Assembly (NCBI RefSeq): GCF_016907515.1
Contig: NZ_JAFBBY010000001.1
Location: forward strand, 3,286,001 to 3,350,000
DNA from: Nocardioides nitrophenolicus
GTDB lineage: Bacteria > Actinomycetota > Actinomycetes > Propionibacteriales > Nocardioidaceae
Length of the DNA stretch: 64,000 nt
Direction: 5' to 3'
Shown: positions 19,384 through 30,975 of the stretch, piece by piece
Layout: each line of letters starts with the position of its first letter
Numbering within the stretch: the first letter of the stretch is position 1
Position numbers and translations under genes: made by a program
The notes under the pieces: model-generated
The model's database searches: none
What the model saw: only the letters and a program-made list of their open reading frames with translations
What the model was told of the DNA's origin: nothing

Positions 19384-21803
19384 GCGCCGGCGAGATCGAG
19401 AAGACCGACCTGGTCACCGTCACCATCGACGGCGTCCAGGTCAGTGTGCCCAAGGACACCCTGGTGATCCGGGCCGCCGAGCAGATCGGCGTCCAGATCC
19501 CGCGCTTCTGCGACCACCCGCTGCTCGCGCCGGCCGGTGCCTGCCGGCAGTGCCTGGTCGACGTACCCGACGCGGGGAACGGACGCGGCTTCCCCAAGCC
19601 GCAGGCCTCCTGCACGCTGCCGGTCGCCGAGGGCATGGTCGTCAGCACCCAGGTCACCAGCCCGGTCGCCGACAAGGCGCAGCAGGGCGTGATGGAGCTG
19701 CTGCTCATCAACCACCCGCTCGACTGCCCGGTCTGCGACAAGGGCGGTGAGTGCCCGCTGCAGAACCAGGCGATGTCCAACGGCCGCGGCGAGTCGCGCT
19801 TCTCCGACGAGCGCAACCGCGGCGTGAAGCGGACCTTCCCCAAGCCGATCAACCTCTCGCCCACGGTCCTGCTCGACCGCGAGCGCTGCATCGTGTGCCA
19901 GCGCTGCACCCGCTTCGCCGACGAGATCGCCGGCGACCCGTTCATCGCACTCGTCGAGCGCGGAGCCCAGCAGCAGATCGGCATCGCCGAGGACGCGCCC
20001 TTCCTGTCGTACTTCTCCGGCAACGTGATCCAGATCTGCCCGGTCGGCGCGCTCACCTCCGAGCAGTACCGCTTCCGCTCGCGGCCCTTCGACCTGGTCT
20101 CCACGCCCGGTGTCGCCGAGCACGACGCGTGCGGCTCCGCGATCCGCATCGACCACCGCCGCGGCACGGTGCTGCGCCGCCAGGCCGGCAACGACCCCGC
20201 GGTCAACGAGGAGTGGATCAGCGACAAGGACCGGTTCGCGTTCGCCTACCTCCAGGCCGACGACCGGCTCACCTACCCCCAGGTCCGCGACGACGACGGC
20301 AGCCTGCGCCCGGCCTCGTGGCCCGAGGCGTTCACCGTCGCCGCCCGCGGCCTGGCGGCGGCGAAGCAGGCCGGCGGCGTCGGCGTACTGACCGGCGGCC
20401 GGCTCAGCGCCGAGGACGCCTACGCCTACGCCAAGCTGGCCCGGGTCGCGCTCGACACCAACGACATCGACTTCCGGGCCCGCCCGCACTCCGCCGAGGA
20501 GGCCGCCTTCCTCGCCGCTCACGTCGTGCTGACCGGGCCCGGCCACGGCGGCGTCACGTACGACGACCTGGAGTCGGCCGCGAAGGTCGTCCTGGTGGGG
20601 CTGGAGCCCGAGGACGAGGCCGCGACGATCTTCCTGCGGCTGCGCAAGTCGGTGCGCGCCGGCGGCACCCAGGTGGTCGGCCTGGCGCCGTTCACCACCC
20701 GCGGCCTGGCGAAGCTCTCCGCCCGACTGGTCCCGACCCTGCCCGGCGACGAGCCGGCCGCGCTGCGCGCGCTGGCCGGTGAGCTGGACGCCACGTCGGT
20801 CCTGCTGGTGGGGGAGCGGCTCGCGACCGTGCCCGGTGCGCTCAGCGCCGCCGCCGAGGTCGCCGCGGCCACCGGCGCCCGGCTGGCCTGGGTGCCGCGC
20901 CGGGCCGGTGACCGGGGCGCGCTCGAGGCCGGCTGCCTGCCGACCCTGCTGCCCGGCGGCCGCCCGGTCGCCGACGCCCGCGCCCGGGTCGACGTCGCCG
21001 CCGCCTGGGGCGTCGAGCACCTGCCCGAGACCCCGGGCCGCGACGCCGACGGCATCGTCGCGGCGCTCGTCGACGGGACGCTCGGTGGCCTGGTGGTCGC
21101 CGGCGTCGACCCCGACGACACCAGCGACCCGGCCGCCACCCGCGCCGCGCTCGACGCGGCCGGCTTCGTGGTCGCCTTCGACCTGCGCCGCACCGAGGTC
21201 ACCGACCGTGCCGACGTCGTCTTCCCGGTCGCGCCCACCACCGACAAGGCCGGCAGCTTCGTCAACTGGGAGGGCCGGGTGCGCGGCTGGGAGGCCGCGC
21301 TCCACAACCCGGCCTCGCTGCCGGAGCTGCGCGCGCTCGCCGGCATCGCCGAGGAGCTCGCCCAGCTCGGTCAGGGGAGTCCGCTCGGGTTCCGCACGGT
21401 CGACGAGGTGCGCGCCGAGATGGCGCAGCTCGGGCCGTGGGACGGCGAGCGGCCATCGCTCGGCACCACCGACCCGGCCGAGCGACCCGGTGACGGCGTC
21501 CGGCTCGCCACCTGGAAGCAGCTGCTCGACAACGGCTCGCTGCAGGACGGCGACAAGTACCTCAAGGCGACCGCCCGCACGCCCGTCGCCCTGGTCACGC
21601 CGGCCGACTTCGACAGCTACGGCCCGACGGTCACCCTCACCGGCGACCGCGGCTCGATGACGCTGCCGGCCGAGATCTGCGACGACCTCGTCGAGGGCGC
21701 GGTCTGGGTGCCGGCCAACTCGGTCGGCAACGGCGTCCTCGCCGACCTGGCGTCCCCCGGCGCCACGGTCACCATCACGGGAGCGGAAGGGGTGCACGGG
21801 TGA
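19380..21803 (+). CDS. nuoG: NADH-quinone oxidoreductase subunit G
   Basis: 807 residues from the ATG at 19380, which overlaps the nuoF stop; the open frame continues upstream only as a shadow of nuoF. The N-terminal ferredoxin-like domain has the [2Fe-2S] pattern CDHP...CRQCLVDV. It is followed by the His/Cys cluster region [18 protein letters not shown] and two further Cys groups ([13 protein letters not shown] and QICPVGAL). The C-terminal two thirds is the molybdopterin-oxidoreductase-like domain without visible cofactor function. Peripheral electron-transfer subunit. Confidence 0.94.
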
Positions 21804-23110
21804 AGGAGTCGCTCGCACTGTTCGGCAAGGACCCGTGGTGGGTCGTCGGGCTCAAGACCCTGCTGATCTTCGTGATCCTGGTCCTGCTCACGCTGTTCAA
21901 CATCTGGTGGGAGCGCCGGGTCGTGGCCCGGATGCAGCACCGGATCGGCCCCAACGTGCACGGCCCCTTCGGGCTCCTGCAGTCGCTGGCCGACGGCGTG
22001 AAGCTGGCGTTCAAGGAGGACCTGATCCCCAAGGCCGCCGACAAGGTGGTCTTCGTGCTCGCGCCGGTGATCGTGGTGGTCCCGGCGTTCGTGACCTTCA
22101 GCGTGATCCCGTTCGGTCCCGAGGTGAGCTTCTTCGGCCACGACACCCCGCTCCAGCTCACCGACATGCCGGTGGCGGTGCTGTTCGTGATGGCGATCGC
22201 CTCGATCGGCATCTACGGCATCGTCCTCGGCGGCTGGTCCAGCGGCTCGACGTACTCCCTGCTCGGCGGGCTGCGCTCGAGCGCCCAGATGATCTCCTAC
22301 GAGGTCGCGATGGGCCTCGCGCTGGTCTCGGTCTTCATGTACGCCGGCTCGATGTCGACCAGCGAGATCGTCGCCGCCCAGGACAACCTGTGGTTCGGGC
22401 TGATCCTGCTGCCGTCGTTCGTGATCTACACGATCGCCATGGTCGGTGAGACCAACCGCGCGCCGTTCGACCTTCCCGAGGCCGAGGGCGAGCTGGTGGG
22501 CGGCTTCCACACCGAGTACTCCAGCCTGAAGTTCGCGCTGTTCTTCCTCGCCGAGTACATCAACATGGCGACCGTCTCCGCGCTCGCCACCACGCTCTTC
22601 CTCGGCGGCTGGCACGCGCCGTTCTGGATCGACCACGTGTGGGAGGGCGCCAACCAGGGCTACTGGCCGGTGCTGTGGTTCTTCGGCAAGGTGCTCTTCT
22701 TCATCTTCATCTTCATCTGGCTGCGCGGCTCGCTGCCGCGGCTGCGCTACGACCAGTTCATGGCGTTCGGCTGGAAGCGGCTGATCCCCATCTCGCTGGT
22801 GTGGATCGTCGCGGTCGCCACCATGCGCGCGGCCCGCAACGAGGGCGTGTTCGACGAGGGATTCGGCAGCAACCCGCAGTTCTGGCTGATCATCGCCGGC
22901 GTGGTGCTCGTGGCGCTGCTGCTGAGCTTCTTCCTCCCCGAGAAGGACGCCGAGCCCGAGACCGAGGGTGTCGCTCCGCGCGCCGGGGGCTTCCCGGTAC
23001 CGCCGATGCCCGCGGGCGGCGCGGTCCGCGGTGCTGCCGCGCCGCTGGTGTTCCGCTCCGATGCCACCGTCAACGAGACCGTCCGCGATTCAGGGGTGAG
23101 CAATGGCTGA
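21800..23110 (+). CDS. nuoH: NADH-quinone oxidoreductase subunit H
   Basis: 436 residues, GTG start in an overlap with nuoG. It is a multi-helix membrane subunit (about eight transmembrane segments) that joins the peripheral arm to the proton pumps and forms part of the quinone tunnel. Signatures are [19 protein letters not shown] and [19 protein letters not shown] (quoted in short). The C-terminal ~70 residues form a Pro/Gly/Ala-rich cytoplasmic tail common in actinobacterial NuoH. Overlaps nuoI by 8 nt. Confidence 0.95.
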   Translation: MKESLALFGKDPWWVVGLKTLLIFVILVLLTLFNIWWERRVVARMQHRIGPNVHGPFGLLQSLADGVKLAFKEDLIPKAADKVVFVLAPVIVVVPAFVTFSVIPFGPEVSFFGHDTPLQLTDMPVAVLFVMAIASIGIYGIVLGGWSSGSTYSLLGGLRSSAQMISYEVAMGLALVSVFMYAGSMSTSEIVAAQDNLWFGLILLPSFVIYTIAMVGETNRAPFDLPEAEGELVGGFHTEYSSLKFALFFLAEYINMATVSALATTLFLGGWHAPFWIDHVWEGANQGYWPVLWFFGKVLFFIFIFIWLRGSLPRLRYDQFMAFGWKRLIPISLVWIVAVATMRAARNEGVFDEGFGSNPQFWLIIAGVVLVALLLSFFLPEKDAEPETEGVAPRAGGFPVPPMPAGGAVRGAAAPLVFRSDATVNETVRDSGVSNG

Positions 23111-23687
23111 CCAGCACGGTTCGAAGAGGACCGGCGAGAAGGGCCCGTCCCTCAAGGAGCAGTTCTGGGACCCGGTCGCCGGCTTCGGCGTCACCTTCCG
23201 GACCATGTTCCGCAAGGTCGTCACCGAGCAGTACCCCAAGGAGAAGCTGCCCACCGCGCCGCGCTTCCACGGTCGTCACCAGCTCAACCGCTGGCCCGAC
23301 GGCCTCGAGAAGTGCGTCGGGTGCGAGCTGTGCGCCTGGGCCTGCCCCGCCGACGCGATCTACGTCGAGGGCGCGGAGAACGACGACAGCGTGGGACCCG
23401 ACGGCGAGACCGGCCGCTACAGCGCCGGTGAGCGCTACGGCCGCGTCTACCAGATCAACTACCTGCGCTGCATCCTGTGCGGTCTGTGCATCGAGGCCTG
23501 CCCGACCCGGGCGCTCACCATGACCAACGAGTACGAGCTCGCCGACGACAGCCGGGCCAGCCTGATCTACGAGAAGTCCGACCTGCTGGCGCCGCTGCTG
23601 CCCGGCATGGAGCAGCCGCCGCACCCGATGCTGCTCGGCAACGACGACGACTACTACCGTGGGGAGTTCAAGGGGGCCGAGCAGTGA
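23103..23687 (+). CDS. nuoI: NADH-quinone oxidoreductase subunit I
   Basis: 194 residues. An 8Fe ferredoxin-like subunit carrying clusters N6a and N6b. The two CxxCxxCxxxCP motifs are [16 protein letters not shown] (residues ~76-91) and [16 protein letters not shown] (~123-138). A Lys-rich N-terminal extension precedes the conserved segment. Sits between NuoH and the membrane-arm genes, as is usual. Confidence 0.95.
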   Translation: MADQHGSKRTGEKGPSLKEQFWDPVAGFGVTFRTMFRKVVTEQYPKEKLPTAPRFHGRHQLNRWPDGLEKCVGCELCAWACPADAIYVEGAENDDSVGPDGETGRYSAGERYGRVYQINYLRCILCGLCIEACPTRALTMTNEYELADDSRASLIYEKSDLLAPLLPGMEQPPHPMLLGNDDDYYRGEFKGAEQ

Positions 23688-24496
23688 CCGCCTTCTGGAT
23701 CCTCGCGCCGATCATGGTGCTCGCCGCGCTCGGCATCCTGTTCGTCCGCAAGGCCGTGCACGCCGCGCTGCTGCTGGCGGTGGTGATGATCAGCCTCGCG
23801 GTGCTCTACGCCGTGCTCGAGGCGCCCTTCCTGTTCGCGGTGCAGATCATCGTCTACACCGGCGCGATCCTGATGTTGTTCCTGTTCGTGCTGATGCTGG
23901 TCGGCGTCGACGCCTCCGACTCCACGGTCGAGACCATCAAGGGCCAGCGCCCGCTGGCCTGGGTGGTCGGCCTGGCGTTCGTCGTGGTGATGGTCGTCGC
24001 CCTGACCCAGCTCACCTTCGGCACCGCCGTCGGCCTCGACGAGGCGAACTCCGGCGGCAACGTGCAGGCGCTCGCCGATCTGCTGTTCTCGCGCTACGTC
24101 TTCATCTTCGAGGCCACCAGCGCGCTGCTCATCACCGCCGCGGTCGGCGCGATGGTGCTCGCCCACCGCGAGCGGCTCACGCCGAAGAAGACCCAGGCCG
24201 ACCTGGCCGCCGACCGGATCCGCGCGTACGGCGAGAGCGGTGCCCACCTCGGCCCGCTGCCCCCTCCCGGCGTCTACGCCCGCCACAACGCGGTCGACAC
24301 CCCGGCCCTGCTGCCCGACGGCAGCCCGGCGCCGGCGTCGGTCTCGCGGGTGCTCGCGGCCCGCGGCACCATGCAGAAGACCGGCCTGCGCGACATCGAC
24401 GCGATCACGGACCAGCTCGGCGTGGATCCCACGGAGAAGCCCGAAACGGCGGGGAAGAGCGCTGCTACCGGCTCCAGTGAGGAGAACGAGGCGTGA
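23684..24496 (+). CDS. nuoJ: NADH-quinone oxidoreductase subunit J
   Basis: 270 residues from the GTG at 23684 (GTGA overlap with nuoI); the open frame upstream is a shadow. Five transmembrane helices occupy the first ~170 residues, with the conserved [19 protein letters not shown] segment (residues ~54-72). The last ~100 residues are a hydrophilic tail found in actinobacterial NuoJ. Membrane-arm subunit. Confidence 0.92.
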   Translation: MTAFWILAPIMVLAALGILFVRKAVHAALLLAVVMISLAVLYAVLEAPFLFAVQIIVYTGAILMLFLFVLMLVGVDASDSTVETIKGQRPLAWVVGLAFVVVMVVALTQLTFGTAVGLDEANSGGNVQALADLLFSRYVFIFEATSALLITAAVGAMVLAHRERLTPKKTQADLAADRIRAYGESGAHLGPLPPPGVYARHNAVDTPALLPDGSPAPASVSRVLAARGTMQKTGLRDIDAITDQLGVDPTEKPETAGKSAATGSSEENEA

Positions 24497-24786
24497 CCGA
24501 ATACGTGGTGCTCAGCGCCATCCTCTTCACCATCGGCTCGATCGGGGTGCTCACCCGGCGCAACGCGATCGTGGTGTTCATGTGCGTCGAGCTGATGCTC
24601 AACGCCTGCAACCTGGCCTTCGTCGCGTTCGCCCGCCAGCACGGCAACCTCGACGGCCAGATCGCGGCCTTCTTCGTGATGGTGGTGGCCGCGGCCGAGG
24701 TGGTGGTCGGGCTCGCGATCATCATGACCATCTTCCGGACCCGTCGCTCGGCCTCGGTCGACGACGCGAGCCTGCTGAAGTTCTGA
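24493..24786 (+). CDS. nuoK: NADH-quinone oxidoreductase subunit K
   Basis: 97 residues, three transmembrane helices. The essential membrane glutamates are visible in the segments [15 protein letters not shown] and [11 protein letters not shown]. Overlaps nuoJ by 4 nt. Proton-translocating membrane arm. Confidence 0.94.
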   Translation: MTEYVVLSAILFTIGSIGVLTRRNAIVVFMCVELMLNACNLAFVAFARQHGNLDGQIAAFFVMVVAAAEVVVGLAIIMTIFRTRRSASVDDASLLKF

Positions 24787-24793
24787 GGACGGG

Positions 24794-26752
24794 ATGATGC
24801 ACGCACTCACCGCGCTGACGCCGGCCCTGACGCTCAAGGCCAGCGAGACCCACATCCCCGTGGTCGCGCCGACCGAGGCCGACGGGCCGTTCACCCTGCT
24901 CTGGCTGATCATCGCGCTGCCGCTGCTCGGCGCCGCGATCCTCCTGCTCGGCGGCCGGCGTACCGACAAGTGGGGCCACCTGCTCGGTACGGCGACCTCG
25001 GCCGGCTCGTTCCTGATCAGCCTGGTGCTGTTCGTCAACCTGCTCGGTCGCGACGAGGGGGAGCGCCAGGTCTCCCAGCACCTCTACGACTGGATCGACG
25101 CCGGGAAGCTCCACATCGGCATGGATCTGCTCTACGACCCGCTGTCGGCGCTCTTCCTGCTGCTGATCACCGGCGTCGGCTCGCTGATCCACGTCTACTC
25201 CATCGGCTACATGGCCCACGACCCGCGTCGCCGGCGGTTCTTCGCCTACCTCAACCTCTTCGTCGCGGCCATGCTCATGCTGATCCTCGCGGAGAACTAC
25301 GTGGGCCTGTTCCTCGGCTGGGAGGGCGTCGGTCTCGCGTCGTACCTGCTCATCGGGTTCTGGCAGCACAAGCCGTCCGCGGCCGCCGCCGCCAAGAAGG
25401 CCTTCGTCATCAACCGGGTCGGCGACATGGGCCTGAGCCTGGCGATCTTCTTGATGATCGTCACCTTCGGCACCACCAGCTTCAGCGGTGTCAGCGCCCT
25501 GGCGGGCGGCGCGACCGAGACCACGCTGAACTGGATCGGCGTCCTGCTGCTCGTCGGAGCCTGCGGCAAGTCCGCCCAGGTCCCGCTCCAGGCCTGGCTC
25601 CTCGACGCCATGGAGGGCCCGACCCCGGTCTCCGCCCTCATCCACGCGGCGACCATGGTCACCGCCGGCGTCTACCTGATCACCCGCTCCAACTTCGTCT
25701 TCGAGCTGGCGCCGACCGCCCAGACCGCGGTGGTCATCGTGGCCACGGTGACGCTGCTGTGGGGCGCGATCATCGGGTGCGCGAAGGACGACATCAAGAA
25801 GGGCCTGGCCGGCTCCACGATGAGCCAGATCGGCTACATGATGCTCGGCGCCGGTCTCGGCGTCGCGGGCTACGCCTTCGCGATCTTCCACCTGCTGACC
25901 CACGGCTTCTTCAAGGCCAACATGTTCCTCGGGGCCGGCTCGGTGATGCACGCGATGGACGACGACGTCGACATGCGCCACTACGGCGCGCTGCAGAAGG
26001 CGCTGCCCATCACCTTCGCGACCTTCGCCCTCGGCTTCCTGGCGATCATCGGCATCCCGCCGTTCGCCGGCTTCTGGTCGAAGGACAAGATCATCGAGGT
26101 CGCGCTCACCGAGAACCCCGTCGTCGGCATCTGTGCCCTGCTCGGAGCGGGCATCACCGGCTTCTACATGACCCGGATGATGCTGATGACCTTCTTCACC
26201 AAGAAGAGGTGGGAGAAGAACGTCCACCCCCACGAGAGCCCGCTGGTGATGACCATCCCGCTGATGGTCCTCGCCGCGCTGTCGGCCCTCGGCGGCCTGA
26301 TGCTCGCCGGCAACTGGATCGTCGACTGGCTCAGCCCGGTCGTCGGCCACGTCGAGCACGAGGACCCGCCGCTGCCGGTCATCGTGCTCACCCTGATCAC
26401 CATCGCGGTGGTGCTCGCCGGCGTGGCGCTCGCCTGGGTCCTGGTCGGCCAGCGCGACGTACCGCGCACCGCGCCGGCCGACGTCTCCCTCGCCACCAGG
26501 GCCGCTCGCGCCGACCTCTACGGCGACGCGATCAACGAGGGCCTGGTCGTCAACCCGGGCCGCGCCACGGTGCGCGCGCTCACCGACGGTGACCGCACCC
26601 TCGTCGACGGCCTCTTCATGGGCGGCACCACGGTCCTCGCCGGCACCGGCGAGCTGCTCCGGCGGCTCCAGAACGGCTATGTCCGGTCCTACGCCCTCGG
26701 CATCCTCGGTGGCGCACTGCTCGTCGTCCTGACCCTGGTGGTGGTGAACTGA
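24794..26752 (+). CDS. nuoL: NADH-quinone oxidoreductase subunit L
   Basis: 652 residues, about 16 transmembrane helices. It is an antiporter-like proton channel with the long lateral amphipathic helix near the C-terminus. Signatures are [16 protein letters not shown] (residues ~175), the Lys/His-containing pump region [24 protein letters not shown] in part, and the [14 protein letters not shown] segment. It starts 7 nt after nuoK with two tandem ATGs. Overlaps nuoM by one base. Confidence 0.95.
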   Translation: MMHALTALTPALTLKASETHIPVVAPTEADGPFTLLWLIIALPLLGAAILLLGGRRTDKWGHLLGTATSAGSFLISLVLFVNLLGRDEGERQVSQHLYDWIDAGKLHIGMDLLYDPLSALFLLLITGVGSLIHVYSIGYMAHDPRRRRFFAYLNLFVAAMLMLILAENYVGLFLGWEGVGLASYLLIGFWQHKPSAAAAAKKAFVINRVGDMGLSLAIFLMIVTFGTTSFSGVSALAGGATETTLNWIGVLLLVGACGKSAQVPLQAWLLDAMEGPTPVSALIHAATMVTAGVYLITRSNFVFELAPTAQTAVVIVATVTLLWGAIIGCAKDDIKKGLAGSTMSQIGYMMLGAGLGVAGYAFAIFHLLTHGFFKANMFLGAGSVMHAMDDDVDMRHYGALQKALPITFATFALGFLAIIGIPPFAGFWSKDKIIEVALTENPVVGICALLGAGITGFYMTRMMLMTFFTKKRWEKNVHPHESPLVMTIPLMVLAALSALGGLMLAGNWIVDWLSPVVGHVEHEDPPLPVIVLTLITIAVVLAGVALAWVLVGQRDVPRTAPADVSLATRAARADLYGDAINEGLVVNPGRATVRALTDGDRTLVDGLFMGGTTVLAGTGELLRRLQNGYVRSYALGILGGALLVVLTLVVVN

Positions 26753-28260
26753 TGTTGCTCAGCCTGCTCGTCTGGCTGCCGATCGCCGGTGCGGTCGCCG
26801 TCGCGCTCGCGCCCCGCACGGTCAGCAAGACCGCCGGCCTCGGCGTCGCGCTGGCGACCCTGGTCGTGGGCATCGTCGTCGCGGCGTCCTACGAGGTCGA
26901 CGGCGGCCGCCAGCTGACCGAGGAGCACGAGTGGATCGAGGCGTTCGGGGTGCACTACGCCCTCGGCGTCGACGGCCTGGGCCTGCTGCTGGTCCTGCTG
27001 ACCGTGCTGCTCGTCCCGCTGGTGCTCGGCGCGGAGTGGTTCAAGGCCGACGCCGCGGGCTCCGCCGGCGCCCGGTCGTTCGTCGCCTGGACCCTCGCCC
27101 TCGAGGGTCTCTCGCTCGCCGTGTTCTGCGCCACCGACGTCTTCCTCTTCTACGTCGTCTTCGAGGCGACGCTGATCCCGGCGTACTTCCTGGTCGGCGG
27201 CTTCGGCCGCGAGGGCCGGGGCGCGGCGGCGCTCAAGTTCTTGATGTTCCAGCTCGCGGGCGGCCTGATCCTGCTCGCCGCGGTGATCGGTCTCTACGTC
27301 GTCTCCGCCCAGCAGGGCGAGCCGTCGTACCTCCTCTCCGACCTAGAGCAGCTCGACATCGGCACCGAGGCCGGCCGCTGGCTGTTCTTCGGCTTCTTCA
27401 TCGCCTTCGCGATCAAGGCGCCGCTGTTCCCGCTGCACACCTGGCTGGCCGACACCACCGAGAAGGCCACGCCCGGCACCGGCGTGCTGCTCGTGTGCAT
27501 CCTCGACAAGATCGGCACCTTCGGGATGATGAGGTTCTGCCTCGGCATCTTCCCCGAGGCCTCGCAGTGGGCGACCCCGCTGGTCATCACGCTCGCGCTG
27601 ATCTCCGTCGTCTACGGCGCGTTCATCGCGATCGGGCAGGACGACATCTTCCGGCTGATCGGTCTCACCTCGCTGAGCCACTTCGGCCTGATCACCCTGG
27701 GCGTCTTCACCATGACCAGCCAGGGCGGCACCGGCGCGATCCTCTACATGGTCAACCACGGCCTCGGCACCGCCGCGCTCTTCCTGGTCGCGGGCTACCT
27801 CTACGACCGCAGCGGCACCTCGTCGATCCGTGAGATGCGCGGCGTCGAGAAGGTCGCCCCGGTCCTGGCCGGCCTGCTGCTCGTCGCCGGCCTGGCCACG
27901 CTCGGGCTGCCGGGCCTGTCGCCGTTCATCAGCGAGTTCCTGGTGTTCGCGGCGGCCTTCGACTACGGCTGGTACGTCGGCGCGATCGCGGTCACCGCGG
28001 TGGTGCTGTCCGCGATATACGTGCTGTGGATGTACCAGCGCACCATGACCGGGCCCACGCCCCCGGAGGCCGAGGCCACCCGCGACGTCGGCGTCCGCGA
28101 GATCGTCGCCGTCGCGCCGCTCATGGCCGCGCTGGTCTTCTTCGGGTTCTATCCCGCACCCCTGCTCGACGTGAGCAACCCGATGGTGGGTGACCTGATG
28201 CACCAGATGGGGATCCAGGACGACCAGCCCACGGTCGTGCAGACGGAGGAGGCGCACTGA
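26752..28260 (+). CDS. nuoM: NADH-quinone oxidoreductase subunit M
   Basis: 502 residues, about 14 transmembrane helices. An antiporter-like proton-pumping subunit with FYVVFEATLIPAYFLVGGFG near residue 130, the pump-lysine segment AIKAPLFPLHTWLADTTEKA (~220) and a conserved MVNHGLGTAALF segment. Overlaps nuoN by one base. Confidence 0.95.
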   Translation: MLLSLLVWLPIAGAVAVALAPRTVSKTAGLGVALATLVVGIVVAASYEVDGGRQLTEEHEWIEAFGVHYALGVDGLGLLLVLLTVLLVPLVLGAEWFKADAAGSAGARSFVAWTLALEGLSLAVFCATDVFLFYVVFEATLIPAYFLVGGFGREGRGAAALKFLMFQLAGGLILLAAVIGLYVVSAQQGEPSYLLSDLEQLDIGTEAGRWLFFGFFIAFAIKAPLFPLHTWLADTTEKATPGTGVLLVCILDKIGTFGMMRFCLGIFPEASQWATPLVITLALISVVYGAFIAIGQDDIFRLIGLTSLSHFGLITLGVFTMTSQGGTGAILYMVNHGLGTAALFLVAGYLYDRSGTSSIREMRGVEKVAPVLAGLLLVAGLATLGLPGLSPFISEFLVFAAAFDYGWYVGAIAVTAVVLSAIYVLWMYQRTMTGPTPPEAEATRDVGVREIVAVAPLMAALVFFGFYPAPLLDVSNPMVGDLMHQMGIQDDQPTVVQTEEAH

Positions 28261-29861
28261 TGGAGTTCGTGAAGCCCGAGCTCGAGTACGTCGAGCTGCT
28301 GCCGCTCCTCATCGTCCTCGGCGGCGCCTGCGTCGGCGTCGCGCTGGAGGCCTTCCTGCCGCGCGGCACCCGCCGGCTGCCCCAGGTGGGCGTGGCGCTG
28401 GCCGCCGTGCTCGCCGCCCTCGTCGCGACCGTCCTCATCGGCATGGACCTCGAGAAGCACCAGGGCGCCGACGGCGCCGAGGGCCGCGGCCTGGTCGGCG
28501 CGATGGGCAGCGTCGTGGTCGACGGCCCGACCGTCTACCTGTGGGGCCTGCTCCTCGTGTTCGCGCTCGGCGGCATCGCGCTCTTCGCCGAGCAGCGGCT
28601 CGAGGGCGGCGTGTCCGCGTTCACCGGCCAGGCGGCGGCGCTGCCCGGCTCCGAGGGGGAGCGCGACGCCTCCACCCGCGGCCTGGAGCACACCGAGGTC
28701 TACCCGCTGCTCCTCTTCGCGGTGGGCGGCATGCTGCTGTTCCCGGCGTCCGGCGACCTGCTCACCATGTTCGTGGCCCTGGAGATCCTCTCGCTGCCGC
28801 TCTACCTGCTCTGCGGCCTGGCGCGCCGGCGCCGCCTGCTGAGCCAGGAGGCGGCGATGAAGTACTTCCTGCTCGGCGCCTTCGCCTCCGGCTTCTTCCT
28901 CTACGGCGCCGCGCTGGTCTACGGCTACGCCGGCTCGGTGAGCTTCGCCGGGATCAACGAGGCGGTCCGCGCCGGCTCGGCCAACCACGGCCTGCTGCTC
29001 GCCGGCATCGGCCTGCTCGCCGTCGGCCTGCTGTTCAAGGTCGGCGCCGCACCCTTCCAGGCCTGGACGCCCGACGTCTACCAGGGCGCGCCCACCGCGG
29101 TGACGGCGTTCATGGCCGCCGGCACCAAGGTCGCCGCCTTCGGCGCGCTGCTCCGGCTGCTGTACGTCGCCTTCGGCGGCGAGCGCTGGAGCTGGCAGCC
29201 GATGCTGTGGGTGATCGCGATCGCCTCGATGGTGCTGGGTGCGGTGCTCGCCATCGTCCAGAACGACGTGAAGCGGATGCTGGCCTACTCCTCGGTCGCC
29301 CACACCGGCTTCATCCTGGTCGGCGTGCTCGGCGTGCAGAGCGCCGACGAGCTCGCGAAGGGGCAGTACACCTCGCTCGAGGGCGTGCTCTTCTACCTCA
29401 CCACCTACGGGTTCGCGATGATCGGCGCCTTCGCGATCGTCACCCTGGTCCGCGACGGGGGCGGCGAGGCGACGGCGTACGAACGCTGGGCCGGGCTGGG
29501 CCGCACCTCGCCGCTGGTGGCCGGGGCGTTCGCCTTCTTCCTGCTCTCCATGGCCGGCATCCCCCTCACGGCGGGCTTCATCGGCAAGTGGGCGGTCTTC
29601 ACCTCGGCGCTGTCCGCGGGGGCCTGGCCGGTGGTCCTGGTGGCCATCGCGTGCAGCATCCTGGCGATCACCTTCTACGTACGCCACATCCGGCTGATGT
29701 TCTTCACCGAGCCCAGCGCCGACGGCGCGGGCGTCGTCACCCGGTCCTCGCTGCTGACCTCGGGCACCATCGCGGTGTGCCTGGTCGCGACCCTAGTCCT
29801 CGGCATCGTGCCGGGCCCGGTTCTCGATCTGGTGGTGAGTACGGGAGACTTCATCAGGTGA
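28260..29861 (+). CDS. nuoN: NADH-quinone oxidoreductase subunit N
   Basis: 533 residues, about 14 transmembrane helices. The third antiporter-like subunit. Signatures are LEILSLPLYLLCGLARR (~175), the pump lysine in LLFKVGAAPFQAWTPDVYQG (~262) and KRMLAYSSVAHTGFILVGV (~340). Longer than the E. coli protein because of an insert near residues 115-145. Its stop overlaps the start of the polyprenyl synthase gene (GTGA). Confidence 0.94.
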   Translation: MEFVKPELEYVELLPLLIVLGGACVGVALEAFLPRGTRRLPQVGVALAAVLAALVATVLIGMDLEKHQGADGAEGRGLVGAMGSVVVDGPTVYLWGLLLVFALGGIALFAEQRLEGGVSAFTGQAAALPGSEGERDASTRGLEHTEVYPLLLFAVGGMLLFPASGDLLTMFVALEILSLPLYLLCGLARRRRLLSQEAAMKYFLLGAFASGFFLYGAALVYGYAGSVSFAGINEAVRAGSANHGLLLAGIGLLAVGLLFKVGAAPFQAWTPDVYQGAPTAVTAFMAAGTKVAAFGALLRLLYVAFGGERWSWQPMLWVIAIASMVLGAVLAIVQNDVKRMLAYSSVAHTGFILVGVLGVQSADELAKGQYTSLEGVLFYLTTYGFAMIGAFAIVTLVRDGGGEATAYERWAGLGRTSPLVAGAFAFFLLSMAGIPLTAGFIGKWAVFTSALSAGAWPVVLVAIACSILAITFYVRHIRLMFFTEPSADGAGVVTRSSLLTSGTIAVCLVATLVLGIVPGPVLDLVVSTGDFIR

Positions 29862-30880
29862 GCCCTGATGCGCGTCCCGCCGACCTGGCCCTGCCGATCG
29901 ACGACACCGCCCTCGCCGACCGGCTGAGGGCGCGGATGGCCACGGTCGAGGAGGCGCTGTACGAGCACGCGTCCAGCCGGGCGCCCTACGTCACCGAGGC
30001 GGCGCGCCATCTGCTCGCCGCCGGCGGCAAGCGCTTCCGCCCGCTGCTCGTGCTCCTCGCCGCCGAGGCGGGGCCGCGGCCCGACGCCGAGGAGGTGCTC
30101 ACCGCGGCCTGCGTCGTGGAGATCACCCACGTCGGCTCGCTCTACCACGACGACGTGATGGACGAGGCCGCCCTGCGCCGCGGCGAGGACTCGGCCAACG
30201 CCCGCTACGACAACCTGGTCGCGATCCTCACCGGCGACTGGCTGTTCGCGAAGTCCTCCGAGCTGACCGCCCGGCTCGGCCCGGACGCCGTACGGATCCA
30301 GGCGGAGACCTTCACCCGCCTGGTCGAGGGCCAGATCCTCGAGACCGTGAAGCCCGGCCCCGGCGAGGACGCGCTGGCCCACTATCTCGAGGTCGTCGCC
30401 GGCAAGACCGGCTCCCTGATCGCCACCTCGGCCCACTACGGCGCGCTCTTCTCCGGCGCCGCGCCGGAGGTCGTCACGGCGTTGACGGCGTACGGCGAGC
30501 TCGTCGGCACCGCCTTCCAGCTCTCCGACGACATCCTCGACGTCGCCTCCGAGAGCGAGGAGTCCGGCAAGACCCCCGGCACCGACCTCAAGGAGGGCGT
30601 CCCGACCCTGCCGGTGCTGCTCGCCCGCGCCTCGACCGACCCGGCCGACGCCCGTCTGCTCGAGCTCCTCGACCCGGCCCGCACCGACCTCGCCGCCGAC
30701 GCCGAGCTGCACGCCGAGGCGCTCGACCTGCTCCGCAAGCACCCCGCCATGGGCCAGGCCCAGGCGTACGTCGTCGCCCGGGCCCAGGAGGCCAAGCAGC
30801 TCCTCCAGGCGCTGCCCGAGGGCTCGGTGCGCACCGCCCTGGAGGACTTCGCCGACGTGGTGGCGGTCCGCTCGGCCTGA
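29858..30880 (+). CDS. Trans-polyprenyl diphosphate synthase (menaquinone side chain)
   Basis: 340 residues from the GTG at 29858, overlapping the nuoN stop. It condenses isopentenyl diphosphate units to make the long prenyl tail of menaquinone. Both aspartate-rich motifs are present: DDVMD at residues 98-102 and SDDILD near 223. The substrate-binding GGKRFRP is at 56-62. The small residues ahead of the first motif fit a long-chain synthase, but the chain length cannot be read with certainty. Coupling to the nuo operon ties quinone supply to complex I; this linkage is frequent in actinobacteria. Confidence 0.88.
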   Translation: MSPDARPADLALPIDDTALADRLRARMATVEEALYEHASSRAPYVTEAARHLLAAGGKRFRPLLVLLAAEAGPRPDAEEVLTAACVVEITHVGSLYHDDVMDEAALRRGEDSANARYDNLVAILTGDWLFAKSSELTARLGPDAVRIQAETFTRLVEGQILETVKPGPGEDALAHYLEVVAGKTGSLIATSAHYGALFSGAAPEVVTALTAYGELVGTAFQLSDDILDVASESEESGKTPGTDLKEGVPTLPVLLARASTDPADARLLELLDPARTDLAADAELHAEALDLLRKHPAMGQAQAYVVARAQEAKQLLQALPEGSVRTALEDFADVVAVRSA

Positions 30881-30917
30881 GGTCATCTGTCAAGCCACTG
30901 GACATGTCGACAGAACG

Positions 30918-30944
30918 TGTTAAGTTTTCTGGAATCTCTTAACA
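30918..30944. promoter_or_regulatory. Inverted repeat upstream of the Fic gene
   Basis: TGTTAAG at 30918-30924 and CTTAACA at 30938-30944 form a perfect 7-bp inverted repeat with a 13-bp spacer in an unusually AT-rich stretch, 32 nt before the Fic ATG. It is a likely repressor site, perhaps bound by the Fic protein's own C-terminal winged-helix domain (inference). Confidence 0.5.
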
Positions 30945-30975
30945 TGTAGCGGCGATGTGGTGAATGAGTTGACCG

